Assembly (NCBI RefSeq): GCF_029227915.1
Contig: NC_079879.1
Location: forward strand, 33,732,501-33,796,500
Length of the DNA: 64,000 nt
DNA from: Hydractinia symbiolongicarpus
Lineage: Eukaryota; Cnidaria; Hydrozoa; Anthoathecata; Hydractiniidae
Reading direction: 5' to 3'
Below are positions 1-11,873 of this stretch, piece by piece; the stretch's first letter is position 1, and each line of letters begins with the position of its first letter. The notes under the pieces were generated by a model. That model worked only from the letters and a program-made list of their open reading frames with translations. It made no database searches and was not told where the DNA came from. A program made the position numbers and the translations under genes.

Positions 1-1723
1 TTGCTTGTCGGAAGTCATGGTGGCAGCAAATTTTAAAAAACAAAACTCCAGAACTATTTTAGCTAGTTCAGACTGAAAAAAAAGGGGTAATGTAATCGAT
101 CATAAGTACTTATAATTAGTCAGCATTCAACAGAAGAAAGTATTGACCCGCAATATTTTAGAATCTTTTTTTTAATAGAGTTGACTCGCGGTAAATCACA
201 CACCGGCTAACCCTTTTTTGCATATTTCTTCGGGTAACTTAATTTGGCTTAATTTTTTTTAATTTCTTCTGTTTAAATAGTTGCTGCTTCATTTTTTTCA
301 TATCATATATTTTGCCTGTCCAGCTCAGTCATCAACTGCTTCGTTAATGCTAGGATTTTGAATAAAAACCAAGCTGACGCCAACTAAATACTGATGATCC
401 TTTCAAGGATCTTAAGACCAGTTAGAAAGACTGACAGTCGACCCTTCGGAGTTCTCCGAAAGATGTGGTATTTATGGATTGTTTCGTCAAGACTGCCGAA
501 TCGATAATGAATGACGAAGAAATTATATCTGATGTGTTGAGTGAGGAAGATTTTAAACTTGAAAAAGACGAAAGTGGAGATGACTTCAATCGGGTGCTGT
601 AATTGGAGCACTGGAAGTAGTCTAAACTCTCGATAACTCGAATACTGGAACATCTTTTAGGTCGAAATGTGTCAGGGCCTTAATCCTACACACACTTCTA
701 AAGCTAAAAAAATCTTTATAATTCGAACTCGAATGGGAAACCCGAATATGTCAATTGGTCAAACAAATTTGTGGGCCCCTCAGAGGAATTTCCCTCTACA
801 GGTTGAACTTTTCTCGTCAAGCTTTTTCTGTAGAAATCGAATAAATGACGATAAAAATACGGCACCACCTCGTCAACGAATGGCTGGAAACGATGCAAGA
901 CCTCTCCATTTTCAGTACACATGGAAGAGAAATTTGCTCTCTTGTATTGACAATGGTAAGATTGTAAGCCCTGGAGCAGGTTGAAAACCTTAAACAAAAC
1001 TTTGTAACAGACTTTCGTCTTACCAAAGATCCCGTGGAGGTTCGGGTTACTGAGAGTCAACTGTATAAAGAATTTCCATGATATTCAGTGACAACGGAAA
1101 GTGTATTTACAAATGTGTAAACTAAATAAATTTAATTGTGGGGAAAGTTATCAGAAAAGCTAATTTTCCTTTCCTTTTCAATTTTTCCAATGTGCTGACT
1201 ATCCTGGAAGAATGCACTCCCATGAAGCTGCGAAGAGCTGCGGCAAGAATTCAAATTCAAATTACTTGCAAACCGACTCCATTTTCTGGTGACAATACTG
1301 GCAAACAGACCAATGCGTTCTGTTGAAGGCCCACACGCTGGTAATGGTTTAAGAAATATATAATAAAAACAAATATAATAAAAACAATGATAATTTAGTG
1401 AAAGTTATAGATACTTAAATCCGGGTTGCAAAAATTTTCATGCAGAGTTAATGCGAATTTTGTGAAGAGAGTGTTCGGAATTAAGTCTGAGACATCGCTA
1501 TATTTGAACATACTATCTCATCATATAAAAGTGCGGTCGTGATATTTAAATAAGAGAGGAAAAGAAGAGGAACACTTTAAATTTAATAACAAGTTTGAAT
1601 TAAAAATCATCTAAAAAATTCCATCAATTTAAATAAATAACCAGATGAAATTTTAATAAAAAATCTAGGTAGTGTTACAAAATTCAAAGAACTATATTTT
1701 CGTAATGTATGTATAAAATAACA
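1..1723. other. No supported gene
   Basis: This is AT-rich sequence downstream of the sideroflexin gene. Short open frames overlap on both strands around 384-1330. A short acidic stretch beginning MNDEEIISDVLSEED near 510 resembles the N-terminus of some transposases, but it stops quickly and nothing downstream in any frame supports a family. It may be a decayed mobile element. I see no RNA gene. Confidence 0.4.
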
Positions 1724-4700
1724 TTACAAACCCTTATTAAAATATACACTATGTAGATCGTCTCTTTTTTTGCGCACGGCATCTTGTAATTCTGGTTCGA
1801 GTTTCGATGTTGCTATGGAACTACACGATAAAGGAATAAAAAAATGACACATTTTGCAAAATTTAAACAATTCGCAATAAAGGTTTGAAGAACCTGTTGC
1901 CTTATTTGTGGAAATATAAAAGTTTGAGGAACTTGTTACCTTATTTGCGGAAATATCGCACAACATAGAGGCGTGGCAAACACCAGGCTGAAATACAAAG
2001 TGGTATGGAATAAATTACAGATAATCGAGTGAAAGAATTATACTTGAAGAGGAGTTATCAACAAATGTAACCGTGTTGTAATGTGTGACATAGGATTACA
2101 AATAGACAGTGTCTTTTTGTAATCCAATGTCTTAAAATGTTATAAGAAAATCCTGTATATATTCATAAACCGTACGTCAAAGGGAATCGAATCAATCATT
2201 TATTTTCCACGGAATTTCGTGTATTTTACAGACTGGAGTACAATATGTAAACATACAAAAATATATCTATATTATAATGCACGTATACGTCTGTCTGTCT
2301 GTCACGCAAAATGGTAGCTTAGCTGCGCAATAGCGAGAAGCACGCAATGCGGTATAAAAAGGACGGGCGAACCCGTGGATTTTCCACGGGCTAACAGACG
2401 TATACGGGTATATTAAATTACCCGTATACATCTGTCTGTCTGTCGTCTGTCTTTCACGCAAAATGGTACGGCAAGTAGCGAGACACACGCAATGCGGTAT
2501 AAAAAGAACAGGCGAACCCGTGAATTTTTTCAGGGGTTACCGACTAGTTAAACATAATTCAACTGCTACTATTTTTTTTACTTATTTGTAATGAGCCCGA
2601 GGTCTTGATCATTTTTAGTATAGCTCAGAGCATTTGGAATTAAATTACGACCAGAATATATATTTTTTTGATTTGTGTCTGTAAAATATCACCAGCTTGA
2701 CCTCGAAAGGGAAATATTTGTTTTATGAATAAAAAAGAGTCTGGGCATATATGGCGGGTTTGGTCAACTACGCCACCCCTTTATGGTTATTTGTAGTCCT
2801 AGGTACTTATATAATAAGAATCAAAATGGCTTGATTGACACTAAAATTTTTCTTTTTTCAAGGTATTTTACAAAATATTTACAAGTGGGCCAAGTAACTT
2901 GAAAAAAAGCTAAACAGATTGAAAAATAATTACAAAATAAAAATTATAACTTATTTTAAAATTCATTTTCATGACTATTTGTAACCGCAACAAAATTGTG
3001 CCAAATATTTATCATCTTTTTATTAGAACAACTCTCAATCTCCCTTGCATAAAATTTATTTTAAAGAAATAACTTAAATGTGGAATGAATATACTCACAT
3101 AAATCCAACCATTCCAATTTGAAGTGGACCTGCTAGCCATGGCATACGCTAAGAAAGTTGTCAAAAATCAGGATGGTTTATTAATATACACGTTTTTATT
3201 ATAAGCAACATGAGGCTTATATCCTTCAAAAAAAACTTGTAAGCAAAAGCCAGCGTGAAGTGATAAACAACAGAGACTTCAAAAGCAGCTACAGTTTTGC
3301 AGACCTTCTTATTTTAACAGACATGCAACAAGAAGCTTATATAACAAAAAAAAATTCCGAAAAAAAAGTAGGTGCACATAAAGTCGTAAGTAAAAAAAAT
3401 GTGCTCAATCTAGGTGCGCAACATTATATAAAAATTAAAAAAGTGCGAAAATTTAATGAATTAAGGCATACCAACTTACTTTCATGAAAGACTTTTTTTC
3501 TAAAATATTCATTATGATTGGAGGAATAGCTAAAAAAGCAACAAACCAAAAAAATCAATGAATTTCCTTCAAACTCGCATCAAAAACAGTTAAAGTATAG
3601 TAGCTATAACCCAGTCCTTCTGTCGTATCGGCTTTAAACAGAAATTATTTTAATCATTATTAAAAATCCTCACTTACCCATTCCAGGTGAGGCCATCACA
3701 ATTCTTGAAAAGACAGTCATCACCACAGCATGGCGAGCAGCTACCTACAAAAGCAAGTGAGACAAACGTCTGACTTATGCTGTCACGTCGTATAACAGAA
3801 CACAGTCCTTTACCTTTGATTCACCAAGTCTATTTCCATTGTCATCGAACACAGGTATACCATGCAACAATTCTCTAAACATACGCAAAAAATAATTATT
3901 TAACTTGAAGTTGTTTCAACGACCTTGAGAACCACAATTCTTTTAAATATATTTTACCTTTGTCGCATAAGAGGTATGTTGACACAGTTAGCAGCAGCGA
4001 CAGCAGCAAAGGGGACATATCTTCCTACAAGTGGTGGCAACGACTAAAAATAGTTTAAAGTATATCAAGTACTTTACTCTTTTTTTTACAAAAGAATTTT
4101 GTGCAGAAAATAAATGCAAAATTCATTTTTGCAGGTTTTCACTAGATCAGCAAAAAGGTTTCTCTGTAAATTTTTATTTCAACCTCCATGAAAACCAAAC
4201 ATTTACTTTGCCATTAAATGAAGTGTTATGCAAACTTTAATAAAAGGTTTTTTCACTTTGATTCTACAGTATACTGAATTTGTAGCGTTATCCCATAGAA
4301 AAATCCACGGGATTCCCTCGAAAATATCATTTGGCTTACAGACGTAAAGTTGGATGCAACAAGATAGACATTATATTATTTGTAGCTATGACCAAAAACC
4401 GAAAAATGGCATATTTTTCGCCTGTTAAATCCAAAAAAAAATATTTCTACAATCCTTTGCAGATAAGTTCTACAAATAACTTTGAACTTATCTTTGTGTA
4501 AAAACATTTATGCTTACAGCAAAAAATCCTTACTTTCACCATGGAATTTAAACCTAAAGCAACTATTAATGCAGCACCTGTGGCTGATACATACGCCTGC
4601 GACAACATCCTAAAAAGACAATGTATTGATAGATGAGACTTCAAAAATTTACACATCAAATGTTAATGCCTACGGAGAAGGTAATCAGGTGCTTTTAGAA

Positions 4701-5938
4701 AAATTGATTAAAATTAAACGAAAGTGATGACTTTAAAAAAGTCAAAATAAATATGGAGGGAAAAAATTATATCGGCTTTACTGTTCTTTTATTAGTTGTA
4801 TTTTAATGATATTTTTGCTTCGTCAAAAGATCTGACAATCAACCAAAAAATTTAGAATAGTTCTTTTAGAGCTAAACACAGCATGGCAACTTTGTTTTTC
4901 TTTATTCTTCATCGTAGACGGCCCCACCTTTGTTTATTAAAAGTTATTTATTGTAAGAAGTAGAAACTTGAACAGTCTTACTTTGTAGAGATAGGTTGAT
5001 CACCACTTCTGTTAGTGTAATTCACAACAGCATTGAAAGACTGATTAACCCACTGCCAAAATATTACAGCAGGTGTTGTTCTGTAGAAAAAAATATTAAA
5101 GCTGATTCTCCAGAGAACATCGCTATGAAACAATCACCTTAAGATACAAATTGTTTACAGAAGAAAAGATGGTGGAATTAATGTTAGCATATAGGACTTT
5201 GAGAAATGCAAAATAAAAAATTGTGAATGATCTCAAATAGCTATTTTACTGATATCATATGGATATCATAGGGAATTTTATATTGAATTTACAGAAAATT
5301 TCAACCATTTAAAAATGTTTCGAGTAATACAAAAGTTATTTTTAGAGATACTTCGCAGTTTTTATAAATTTCTCAAACAACATGGAAGTAAGCACAGTCG
5401 GCATGTAAAATCAGTTATTAGGCAAAGTCAGAAATATAAAAGTGACATACTTATAAAATGTCATCATAGCACCTGTAATTGTCATATTCATTGGTACTTG
5501 TGCTGACATTCTACCAATCAGAAGTTGCTTTTCACCCGTGTCTGGATGAAATGCAGAGGAATATATTTTCTTGGCATTCCATACTTCTTCATCTGAAGTG
5601 CCAGCTGGTTCAACACCAAGTCTATAAATGAACTATTATATGCAACTGCAGAAAGCTAAACTGGAGTACGTATATATTAGTTTTCTTATTCTAATAAATT
5701 TAGTACTACGATTTGATATATACCAGACTTCGGTTTTGCTTAGGAGGTCTAAGAATGTTTTTTACCTGTATTTTTCAACTAATGTTTTTGCGGCTTCTAA
5801 AGTTGCATCATTAGCAAAAAGATTTCGTGGGTCAGTGACATTAAAAAAATGTTTTGCTCGACCAGTGAATGTGTCTTGTAACCATCTGGGGCTGTCTATT
5901 ACTAAACGACCATTTGAATCCTTTGGAGCTTCTGTCAT
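1724..5938 (-). CDS. SFXN: Sideroflexin (SFXN1/3-like mitochondrial serine transporter), 11 coding exons
   Basis: Sideroflexins are multi-pass proteins of the inner mitochondrial membrane; SFXN1 and SFXN3 import serine for one-carbon metabolism. Exons on the minus strand are 5938-5766, 5621-5451, 5080-4982, 4609-4534, 4043-3958, 3874-3814, 3744-3678, 3529-3480, 3148-3099, 1987-1940 and 1820-1724. All junctions are GT/AG and keep frame. The sum is 978 nt, or 325 residues, close to the roughly 320 usual for the family. Family signatures seen are an N-terminal [12 protein letters not shown] (about residues 82-89), [55 protein letters not shown] and the C-terminal VYFNKGL. The start ATG gives the usual short lead before the PRW motif, and an AG acceptor lies 20 nt upstream of it. 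Intron 9 (1988-3098) contains a Helitron-like insert. The sequence is closer to SFXN1/3 than SFXN2 in the MSAQVPMNM stretch. No lesions were found. Confidence 0.96.
2266..2547. mobile_element. Non-autonomous Helitron-like element, dimeric
   Basis: The element lies in sideroflexin intron 9. It begins TCTATATTATAATG directly after an A and ends in CTAG directly before a T, as Helitron insertions do (5' TC, 3' CTRR, between A and T). A short hairpin (CCCGTGGA / CCACGGG type) precedes the terminus. It contains two tandem copies of a unit of about 115-130 bp, each with a TCTGTCTGTC run, ACGCAAAATGG, GCAATGCGGTATAAAAAG and the hairpin. A second, monomeric copy lies at 51969-52100. There is no coding capacity. 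Confidence 0.7.
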
Positions 5939-8545
5939 ATCAAAATAAGTCTTTTATTCTGGAAATATTAGGTAGATGTTATTATTTAGTAAATTTAAAA
6001 CCAAATCAAACTAAACCAAAAATTTATCCTAGGAAAATTGGACTCATAAAAATTTCTTATGAAAATATATAAATTATGATATGTTTCAAAACTAAAAAAC
6101 AAAAATTGATATTTATTTCTGATATCTTACTTCATAGAGGGAAAGGCTGTAATTATAGTTAAAATTTTTCTTCACTTTGAGTCCAGCCTTACAATTGCTA
6201 TGCTTATACAAAATATATGTATGTTTATTTACACAATAAATAACCGCAAACACGAACTAAAGATTTAAAAAAAAGAAAGAATGGTGACGGTTTAATGATA
6301 TTATCACAATCAGTCAAACAACTTATCATACCAATTAAGTGAAGATAAACAGAATTTAAACAAAAAAATGATAAAATATTAAGCTAAATATTAGCTGATT
6401 AAACAAGTTTTTATTGAACTTATGCATATAATTATATTAAAACAAATTAAATTGGAAAATCAAAACAATGTTGGTTTCAAACATAGTTGTTAACAATAGG
6501 ACTAAAAAAGTTCATTTTTGTCCCATTTTTACAAAAAAATAAATAAATAAATAAAACGTTTTAAAAGAAAATTGAACAGAAGCATGAAGCATTTATCCCT
6601 TTTCAGGTAATTTTCCACTGTACTTTCCATATAAACAACCCTTAGCATGGGAGCACAAAGTATACAAAAATTATTTTTTAAACATGTCAGGAAAGAATTG
6701 TGTTTTTAATAAAAAAATGATACAATTTTGGGATGCTTTCTTTCAAGTATTTAAAAGAAAAGAAAATAGACATGTTCAAAAAAAAATTAGAAAAATTAAC
6801 CTGTCTTTTTAATTCTAATGCATTTCTACTTTGAGCTCATGCAATTAAAAAAAGGTTTTGTAGTTTATAAACCAATTTCTGAATGTATATATACAAAGAA
6901 GTTTAACAAATGTAGTAACAAATAAACACAGAACAAGAAGTTCTTTCAACAATTGTTTACCAAGTACAGAGGAAACAAATGTATTAACACTATTAAGTAA
7001 ACACAAATTCAGCAATAATTTATATGCTTCAATGATTTGTCGTTTCAAAACAACACATTATGTTTAGCATACATATATCCAAAAATACATCCATAACCAC
7101 AGATAGGTAATCAGAAACCTTCAGAAGTCAACTTAACAGCTGAAATCTTATTTTTACTATGTAAAATTAAAAATTAGAAGATGATAATTTTATATTTATT
7201 TTTTTTTAATTACAGAAAAGCTGGGTTAAAATAGACAACAAAAATATTTTTATATCCCCTACGTGACTGGGTAGTTAAGGCAAAGCAAAATTGAGAAAAG
7301 TAAAAAAATTAAACTCTTATATTATACATACATACTATAATCTTTAATTTTTTCCCGAAAAGAACAATAAGTATTAACCAGGCTTTTTAATTATTTTATC
7401 ATTTTAAAATACAAAAATTACAAAACATCTAATAAATACAACTTAATTTCCACTTCTTTTTCATATATTTTCATGACAGAAATTTTTGTGAATCACGTCA
7501 TTCACAAAAATTTATAGAATTTCTCTAAAAATATTTTTCGCGAATAGATCAATTTGGATACTTTGTGGGAAAATATTTTCCATAACTTGGGCATAATTCA
7601 AACCTTTAACTGAAAACAGATTATGTTTTGTTACATAAACTTTGAAACGAAAAATGGTTTCTAAAAATGATTATTTGAAATTGGGAATTATATATATTTT
7701 TTGGTAAGGATTTATTTATTTGTTTGCGAGTTTTTGTTTTCGCGAATCAAGCAGAAAACTATTTTTGTTAGATTTTAATTTCTCAAATGAGATGTCAATT
7801 TACAATATTTACCGAAATTTCTGCTCGTGGAAATTTCGGAACCTGAAAACTAATATTTCTCTTGTTTAAGGCTCGGTTTAAATATAATTTTGTTTTCTGT
7901 CACCCAGGTGAGGTTTCAACATTATTTCATTTTGGTTTAACAATAAAGTTTCCCAGCTTTAATGATGTACGATAGTGGCCTTTTAGAGTTAGTTAAGAAC
8001 TATTACTTAGGCTTGTTGATGGAGGTAAAAGGTAAGACCTGTAAAAGAAATATTATGTTCAAATATAAAATATCCCATCCAACACACGCTAGCACAGAAA
8101 ATGAACATTAAGCTGGTGATGATTTTGAAATATGTCTTTATATAACCTTAACAGTTCAGTAACCTCACTTATTAATTTTTGGGAAGTGGTTATCTTGTAC
8201 ATTAAACATAAAAATCTTGTACATAAAAATAAACAAATTTTCTTGATTTACCTGAAATTATTTTAAGACCTGGATGGGTGACGACAAACATAAATATTTA
8301 AGTCCAATGTATATAAGCCCAATTATCATGTCTAAAATTACACTTGAAATAGGTTACATAAATAAGACATGCATTTTAAAGTTAAAATGTTGGTATATAA
8401 GGCTTAAAAAAAATTCAGGAAAGCAATTTTGATGTCAGCATTGCAATTATTTATTATTTGATGTCTAGAAAGTTACACTAACTTGTTTTCTCCATTTTTT
8501 AAATAAAAATCATTTTCAATAAAAACACTGTTTAGTTAGTTATAA
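5939..8545. other. Intergenic, AT-rich; no gene seen
   Basis: This lies between the 5' ends of sideroflexin (minus) and the 3' end of ataxin-3 (minus). Only short AT-driven frames occur. A small perfect-arm hairpin at about 7479-7512 (AAATTTTTGTGAAT, loop CACGTC, then its complement) is the only structure noticed. No conserved exon was recognised on either strand. Confidence 0.5.
7479..7512. repeat. Short inverted repeat (hairpin)
   Basis: Arms AAATTTTTGTGAAT and its reverse complement ATTCACAAAAATTT flank a 6-nt spacer. It is AT-rich, so it may be the core of a miniature element or chance. No function is inferred. Confidence 0.4.
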
Positions 8546-9373
8546 TTATTCCATTGGTTCCAAGGACATTTCCATTGCTACTTTTAACATCTCTTCTTCT
8601 GACATATCATTCACATTATTCATTGGTTCGTTACTTGGCTCTGATTTTTTCTCTGCTAGTTTCTCAAAAAAGTTTAAACGCTTGTCACGAACAGCAGTAG
8701 CATCTACAGGGACTGCTGGTTCAGAGTCAATAACACTTGTTTTACCGCTTTGTTCTGAATTTTCCTTTTTTACAGAGTTTTTTAAACGTTGTGAATTTGC
8801 AAACTGTTTATAATCTTCTGTTGACACAGGACAAAGTCTAAGTAATTGCTCAGCTTCACATTCTGGAAATGTTCCAACAATGACATATATAGAATATCCT
8901 TCGGCCTGAAGTTGTGCTAATAACAAACTTAAGTATGTGTCAGAAATCAATTCAGGGTTCGACTTTATCGAGTTTAAATTAAACCACTGTTGCCCTAATT
9001 TACGTATTGTCAGCCAGTGGTTCTGTTGATTACATATATAGGCAGTTTCTGCAACAGGATTTTGTCGTGTTTGCTCAGCAGCTAGACTATTATATTGTAT
9101 CATTTCTAAGTTCCACACCTCCAAAGCTTTACAAATAACTTGAATGGAAAAATATCCACTATCATCCATGTTTGAAGAAGGCTGTTGCATAAAATTATAA
9201 TATTCTATTGAGTTTACACTACCTTCTGCCATCCTTTGGTGCTCAGCGTCATCCAAGTTTTTAGCAATGGTTGCTAAATCTACAGCATTAAAATAAGACC
9301 CTTGTAGTAGTGAATTCAAACAATGTTGTGCACACAAAGCTCCTTCCTGTTTTTCATGAAATATTGACTCCAT
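8546..9373 (-). CDS. ATXN3: Ataxin-3 (Josephin-domain deubiquitinase), single coding exon
   Basis: Ataxin-3 is a cysteine protease that trims and edits ubiquitin chains and works with VCP/p97 in protein quality control. The 275-residue frame starts MESIFHEKQEGALCAQHCLN, as in vertebrate ataxin-3. The Josephin catalytic residues are at the canonical positions: Gln9, Cys14, His119 and Asn134. QQPSSNMDDSGYFSIQVI and QQWFNLNS are strongly conserved. After the Josephin domain (about 1-180) the tail is short. A basic RDKRLNFFEKLAEKK segment matches the region next to the polyQ tract in human ataxin-3 (VCP-binding area), and SEEEMLKVAMEMSLE near the C-terminus is one ubiquitin-interacting motif that aligns with human UIM3. 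UIM1, UIM2 and the polyQ tract are absent. Vertebrate ATXN3 has many introns and this copy has none in its coding region. An AG acceptor 2 nt before the ATG points to a 5' UTR intron or trans-splicing. Confidence 0.96.
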   Translation of the reverse strand: MESIFHEKQEGALCAQHCLNSLLQGSYFNAVDLATIAKNLDDAEHQRMAEGSVNSIEYYNFMQQPSSNMDDSGYFSIQVICKALEVWNLEMIQYNSLAAEQTRQNPVAETAYICNQQNHWLTIRKLGQQWFNLNSIKSNPELISDTYLSLLLAQLQAEGYSIYVIVGTFPECEAEQLLRLCPVSTEDYKQFANSQRLKNSVKKENSEQSGKTSVIDSEPAVPVDATAVRDKRLNFFEKLAEKKSEPSNEPMNNVNDMSEEEMLKVAMEMSLEPME

Positions 9374-10882
9374 TTCTAAACATAAAAAACATACATAGAA
9401 CTATACACTACATAAAAAATTTTATAGACTAAATACAATTCAAGTATATAGAATAAGTTTATTTTTAAGTATATACAAATTTATAATTTTTCAGCATACT
9501 TTCAGGACTTCCAGGACTATCTATATAATTTTAAGTACATCAAAGTACGCCATTTTTCTTCCTGCCACATAAAACACATCTGTAAAATAAGAATACAAAA
9601 CGTAACAAATGCTGAAAGTTATATAAAAACACAAAATTCTCATTTTTTTTTTGGATAAATTTTAAAACTAAATTTTTTAACACATATATTATATAATTTC
9701 AATTTTTATGGCTGTTAATTTTTTATGCATTTTTACAAGACACATTGATAGCAGAATATCACATAGAAATATTTGTAATGAAATAAATAAATGCACCAAC
9801 AAAGTTAAAAATATTTGTTGCCATTATCCTATTCTTAAATCTACATTGTAGAAAAAGTGAGGATATTTGTAGAATAATGGAAAATGAAAGGAATCATGTA
9901 GAGTGTATAGTGACTTTAAAGTTAAATTATGAATTAAGACCTACAATGAAAGGGGTAAGAGAAATAAGAGGTGGTTCATCATCAACATCAGGATAACAAG
10001 GAGAAGACCTCAGAAATAGTGTACAATATAGCTACAACAAATGATCAAGGGAAAATACCTGCAACAAATGATCAAGGAAGAGCACCTGCATTAACAAAGG
10101 CAGAGAAAAAAAAATGGGGAAAGTAAGTCAAGATGGGCTGAAGTAGATCCTGGCGATGAAAATAAGTTTATTGGCATAATTTACCTTTAAGGTATATAAT
10201 ATTTTCTGAAAGTTGATAAAATTACCTAACAGATGATATAAAAATTATTGGAAACGAAATAAAATTGAAGACATTAACTAATGCATCCCCATTTACAAAA
10301 CTTTTAGTTTTTTATGATCAATGTTTACAGTTTTTTAATCACAACAACATTGATCTAAAACAGTCTGAAAATTATAGTGTAATTATTTTGCATTTTGAAG
10401 ATATTTTCCATTAACTTTTTTTATTGAATTACAAACCATAATTCGCTGAAAAATACGTCATGACTGGAGATCTGTTCACGTTTAGGAATCAAATTTAAAA
10501 TTGTTTTTTAGATATAACATCTTTCTTTGCAAGATGATTACATATACAAGGAGATAGGTGAGTTGCAGTATGCATATCCACAGCGTTTACTGGAATTTTT
10601 ATGAGAATTGGCACCAAGTAACATCTTAGGGGATGATGTGAGAGTGTAGATATCCCTTTGTTACAACAAATTTTATAAGATATGTATAAAATATATATAG
10701 AAATTAAAAAGCATTAAAAAATATTTATGCTGTTAGGATGGAAACCTTGGGGGTTGATAATAAATACTTTCATTTTTTTTGGAAGAATCCTGTCTTTTTT
10801 CTTCCAAGATTTATTTCCAAGATGATAAACCTAAAGATTTACATATATATTTGATCTTTTAGCACGTTCAGCTGGAAGACTG
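9374..10882. other. Intergenic; no gene seen
   Basis: This is the 5' flank of ataxin-3. A short imperfect direct repeat (ACAAATGATCAAGG, about 29-nt period, two copies near 10037-10090) is present. No conserved exon was recognised. Confidence 0.45.
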
Positions 10883-11040
10883 TGGCGTTGTAAGTAGTTA
10901 TAAGTCTTGCACTTTGTGCGGGAGACCAGAGTTTGATTTCCCTTAGCAGCGATTCAACATGGGTGAGTGAATGTTATACCATTGCCCCCGATTAACCCAT
11001 GCCATGTGAGGGAAATTGGGGAGATGGCACACTGTGCCAC
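10883..11040 (+). mobile_element. tRNA-derived SINE, diverged 5' fragment
   Basis: This matches the first part of the SINE family found intact at 15403-15770, sharing GTGCGGGAGACCAG, GCGATTCAACATGGG, GCCATGTGAGGGAAATTGGG and GATGGCACACTGTG. It is the most diverged copy. The B-box region is degraded and the 3' half is missing. Confidence 0.75.
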
Positions 11041-11873
11041 CTAGTTTCGTAGGAGAAAAATGCTAAAAAATGTGAAAATGGAAGATTTAGTAGCTAACGA
11101 AAGGTAACCAGAATAAAAATCTGTCTGGAAATGATGCTTAGCTAGCGATCTAGATTTTGCTCCGAAAAATTATCTTTGCTCAAACTTCCTTCCTTCAAAT
11201 CGTTCTTAAAACTCCAAAATGTGTATAGCTCTGCACTCTATTCACTTATATATAATACGGAAACTTTTCACCTTCCAAAAAAAGTGTTATGACGTCAAAC
11301 CGTAATAATTTTACCATAAAAAGTTCACTTTTTTTTTATAAGAGGAATTATTTGCAAAAAAAACTATTATTTTTCCTTACTTATTTGTGAAACTCCCAAC
11401 AATTAAGAATTATTGGAGTCATGATGTGCTGTACTGCTTCAAAGGTTGTTAAACTGTTGTTCTAACCAGACTTCAAAGGATTTTTCGCTTTTGGCACTCA
11501 GCCTAATAATGAGGGAAAAAATGGCCTGCTTGGACAAAGTCATGCCCTTTAATAGTCAACTAAATGACACGATGGTCGAGATATACCACCCTAATAAATA
11601 TTTTGTTTTATTTTGCTATCTAGACCTTGACAGTTGAATATTTTGTTAATTTATCTAGATACAACTAGAAAATCAAGGCATGAATTAATTCGTGCGACGA
11701 ATTGATGCTAAAACTGGAAAGATTATGTCGACTGAATTATATTTATTATGCGAGAAGAGAATAAAGACGTTTGAAATAAAACTAGGCCTCTAAAGGTTTA
11801 TATGGAAAGAATTTAAAAGTTTTTTTGGATTTACGTATGCCATATAAGAGATTTTAAGGAAATCATACTCTAT
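11041..11873. other. Intergenic / possible LINE 5' UTR
   Basis: No gene was recognised. The last part, up to 11873, may be the untranslated leader of the adjacent LINE, but the 5' boundary is not visible. Confidence 0.35.

Noticed and set aside
384-1326. Several frames on both strands near the left edge
   Set aside because: Short, overlapping and interrupted; no family resemblance strong enough to call.
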